From Ochotona curzoniae (Eukaryota; Chordata; Mammalia; Lagomorpha; Ochotonidae): 64,000 bases of DNA. The stretch spans positions 35,472,501 to 35,536,500 of the forward strand of contig NW_024465885.1 in the NCBI RefSeq assembly GCF_017591425.1. Reading direction: 5' to 3'. The position numbers and the translations under genes were made by a program. This document shows, one piece after another, positions 62,551 to 64,000 of this stretch. The notes beneath the pieces are model-generated. The model was given only the letters and a program-made list of their open reading frames with translations. It had not been told where the DNA came from and searched no databases. The stretch's first letter is position 1; the number at the start of each line of letters is the position of its first letter.

Positions 62551-63175
62551 TCAAAGGATTAAGTACTTTTTTCTATCATTTTTTGCACAATGTCATTTCA
62601 TAATTGAAGAACAAAGGTCTATTAACATGATATATACTGAGCCAGCTTTATAACAGTAAAAAGAGAATTAATAAAAATCCAGAGCTAGTACCAATTCAAC
62701 AACATTCACAAAGTTCCTAACACCTGATAATCCAGCTCCAAAACAATAAATGAAACATCTCGAATTGATTTTCAAATGAAAATATCTTCCATGATATTAT
62801 TTAATTTCTCTGAAATCATACTAGATGTAATTATAATTTCAAACAACATAAAGTGTTCATTTGTAATTTAATAGTGTCTATGATAACCCAATATTTCAAC
62901 TTGAAAAATACATAAGTCACAACATTGCAATGCTTTAAAGAATGACAGTAGTTTGTAAAAGCAGTGGAGTTCCTTTTCCCATCATCTTTCCTTGTTTAGG
63001 GACTCACCTAAATCTGAATCTTTACTTGCCTCATTACAGAGCTCAACTTACTCTAGCAGCTCAAGGATGGTGTTCTGAGCAATTTCATAAATTCATTCTT
63101 CAAGCGCACGAGTGGCTCACCTTCTAAATTTGACCACAGAGAGAGTTTGAAGTCATTTCTTTTTCCTGCAAAACA
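62551..63175. other. Unassigned A+T-rich stretch
   Basis: Nothing recognised. Confidence 0.5.
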
Positions 63176-63195
63176 GTTTTCTTTTCTTTTTTTAG

Positions 63196-63240
63196 TTTTC
63201 TTTTCTTTTCTTTTCTTTTCTTTTCTTTTCTTTTCTTTTC
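63196..63240. repeat. (TTTTC)9 tract
   Basis: Nine perfect pentamers at the tail side of the antisense family A copy. On the minus strand this is (GAAAA)n, a usual outgrowth of a retroposon A tail. Confidence 0.95.
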
Positions 63241-64000
63241 TCTTCTTCTTTTGATTATATTTTTTACAATCTCTACATAGTTAATCAGGGTGAAAAGGTT
63301 CAAGGGCTATATGGAAGTGGGTAAGACTATAATTTCCACATTACTTCCACATGTTTAAAGAGGTATATAAAGGGAGAAGGCCCACCCATTTTCTCACACA
63401 CCCCAGGTCACGGATGTAGGGCATGCTCTGAGATACTTGCTCAAGTGGTTTTAATAGTTCACAAGTTATGAATCGCTGCCAGTCTTGCAACTTGAAGCAC
63501 TATGAGGTCATTGAAGAATCCATTGATTGACATAGTCCATCATAGAGTCTCTATTTGGCCAGTACATTACTGCCAACATATGGCTGAGATGGTTAATTGA
63601 CCTGTTCTGTCTTCTGTCTTTTCTTGGTTAGGGTTCTGAGTCCAGCATTTCGATTGGGGAGATCTCCAAAGAAACTTTGTCTAAGGTGTTCCCAGACCAG
63701 ATTCCTATGTGTACTAACAAGTGCAGGGCCCAGCACAGTCCATTGCTTCGGTCAGCTTGTGGTTGCCATTGCAATGGTTTCTGTTTTCAGCCCCAACTTC
63801 CTCTGGAACCAATGGGTGTTGTATCCAGCCTGGTTCTGCCCAGCACATTTGGAGCCCTCGCATAAACCAGTGGGAGTTGCAGCACAGTCATAGTGACCCA
63901 CAACAACCCCCACCAGTCCCGCCCCTACCCCGGTTTGCCAGTATGTGTAGCAGACTAGTCCAGTCTGTCCCATACTCCATTTGGCTCTTGTACATGTCAA
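63241..64000 (-). mobile_element. LINE-like element (family A), antisense, cut by window edge
   Basis: Reverse complement of the 7290-8090 region with few differences. It has the tail at the left, then 'gcccacccattttctc', 'ccacttgagcaag' (complement), 'ggagatctccaaagaaactt' and the start of the internal units at 63900-64000. It continues beyond the window. Confidence 0.65.

Overview
This window looks like non-coding mammalian DNA from a lagomorph, more likely a pika (Ochotona) than a rabbit. The main evidence is about 30 copies of one tRNA-derived SINE of about 330 bp, on both strands and of very different ages, which I recognise as the lagomorph C-repeat (CSINE) family. The young copies end in a pyrimidine-rich block, 'ctgcctttccaataaaaa' and an A-rich tail. 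The pika reading rests on remembered differences from rabbit copies and is less certain than the order. I found no protein-coding gene, rRNA, stand-alone tRNA, CRISPR array or bacterial or viral gene set. Every open frame I examined is either inside a repeat or a chance run in A+T-rich DNA. The window therefore reads as intergenic sequence or the inside of a very large intron.

Layout. 0-6 kb: mostly unassigned A+T-rich sequence, with a 93-nt stem-loop at the left edge, two 3' ends of a LINE-like family (2.3-2.7 and 3.3-4.0 kb) and one SINE. 6-9 kb: an L1 3'-UTR remnant, a long young copy of the LINE-like family (6.9-8.1 kb) and a SINE with a perfect 16-bp target-site duplication (TSD). 10-17 kb: an old L1, a block built from units of about 100 bp, and four SINEs. 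18-24 kb: a (GT)26 tract, several decayed SINEs and an old antisense L1 ORF2. 24.7-26.6 kb: an L1 3' end with an inverted 5' part, then another old L1. 26.6-32.2 kb: repeat-poor. 32.2-37.5 kb: a LINE-like 3' end, an L1 3' UTR, two related LTR-like blocks and an unassigned richer block between them. 38.5-43.5 kb: a cluster of L1 ORF2 pieces, including a 5'-inverted L1 interrupted by three SINEs. 44-49.9 kb: SINEs, an ancient L2, a run of four SINEs and a second unit-repeat block. 50-55 kb: unassigned sequence and a 181-nt pure pyrimidine tract. 55-59.4 kb: a complex templated insertion with a hairpin, a repeat-free candidate regulatory stretch, an antisense L1 5' UTR with tandem promoter-like units, and two adjacent SINEs. 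59-64 kb: two more SINEs and, at the right edge, an antisense near-twin of the 6.9-8.1 kb repeat.

There is no pathway or operon. The elements interact only as layers of insertion: old L1 and L2 copies, cut by C-SINEs and followed by a few recent insertions. I did not find a convincing new biological system. The strongest leads are the complex insertion at 55.4-55.7 kb, the two 5'-inverted L1s, the L1 promoter units at 57.5-58.5 kb, and the under-described repeat families near 7, 11, 49 and 63 kb. All family assignments are from memory by eye; RepeatMasker with a lagomorph library would settle them.
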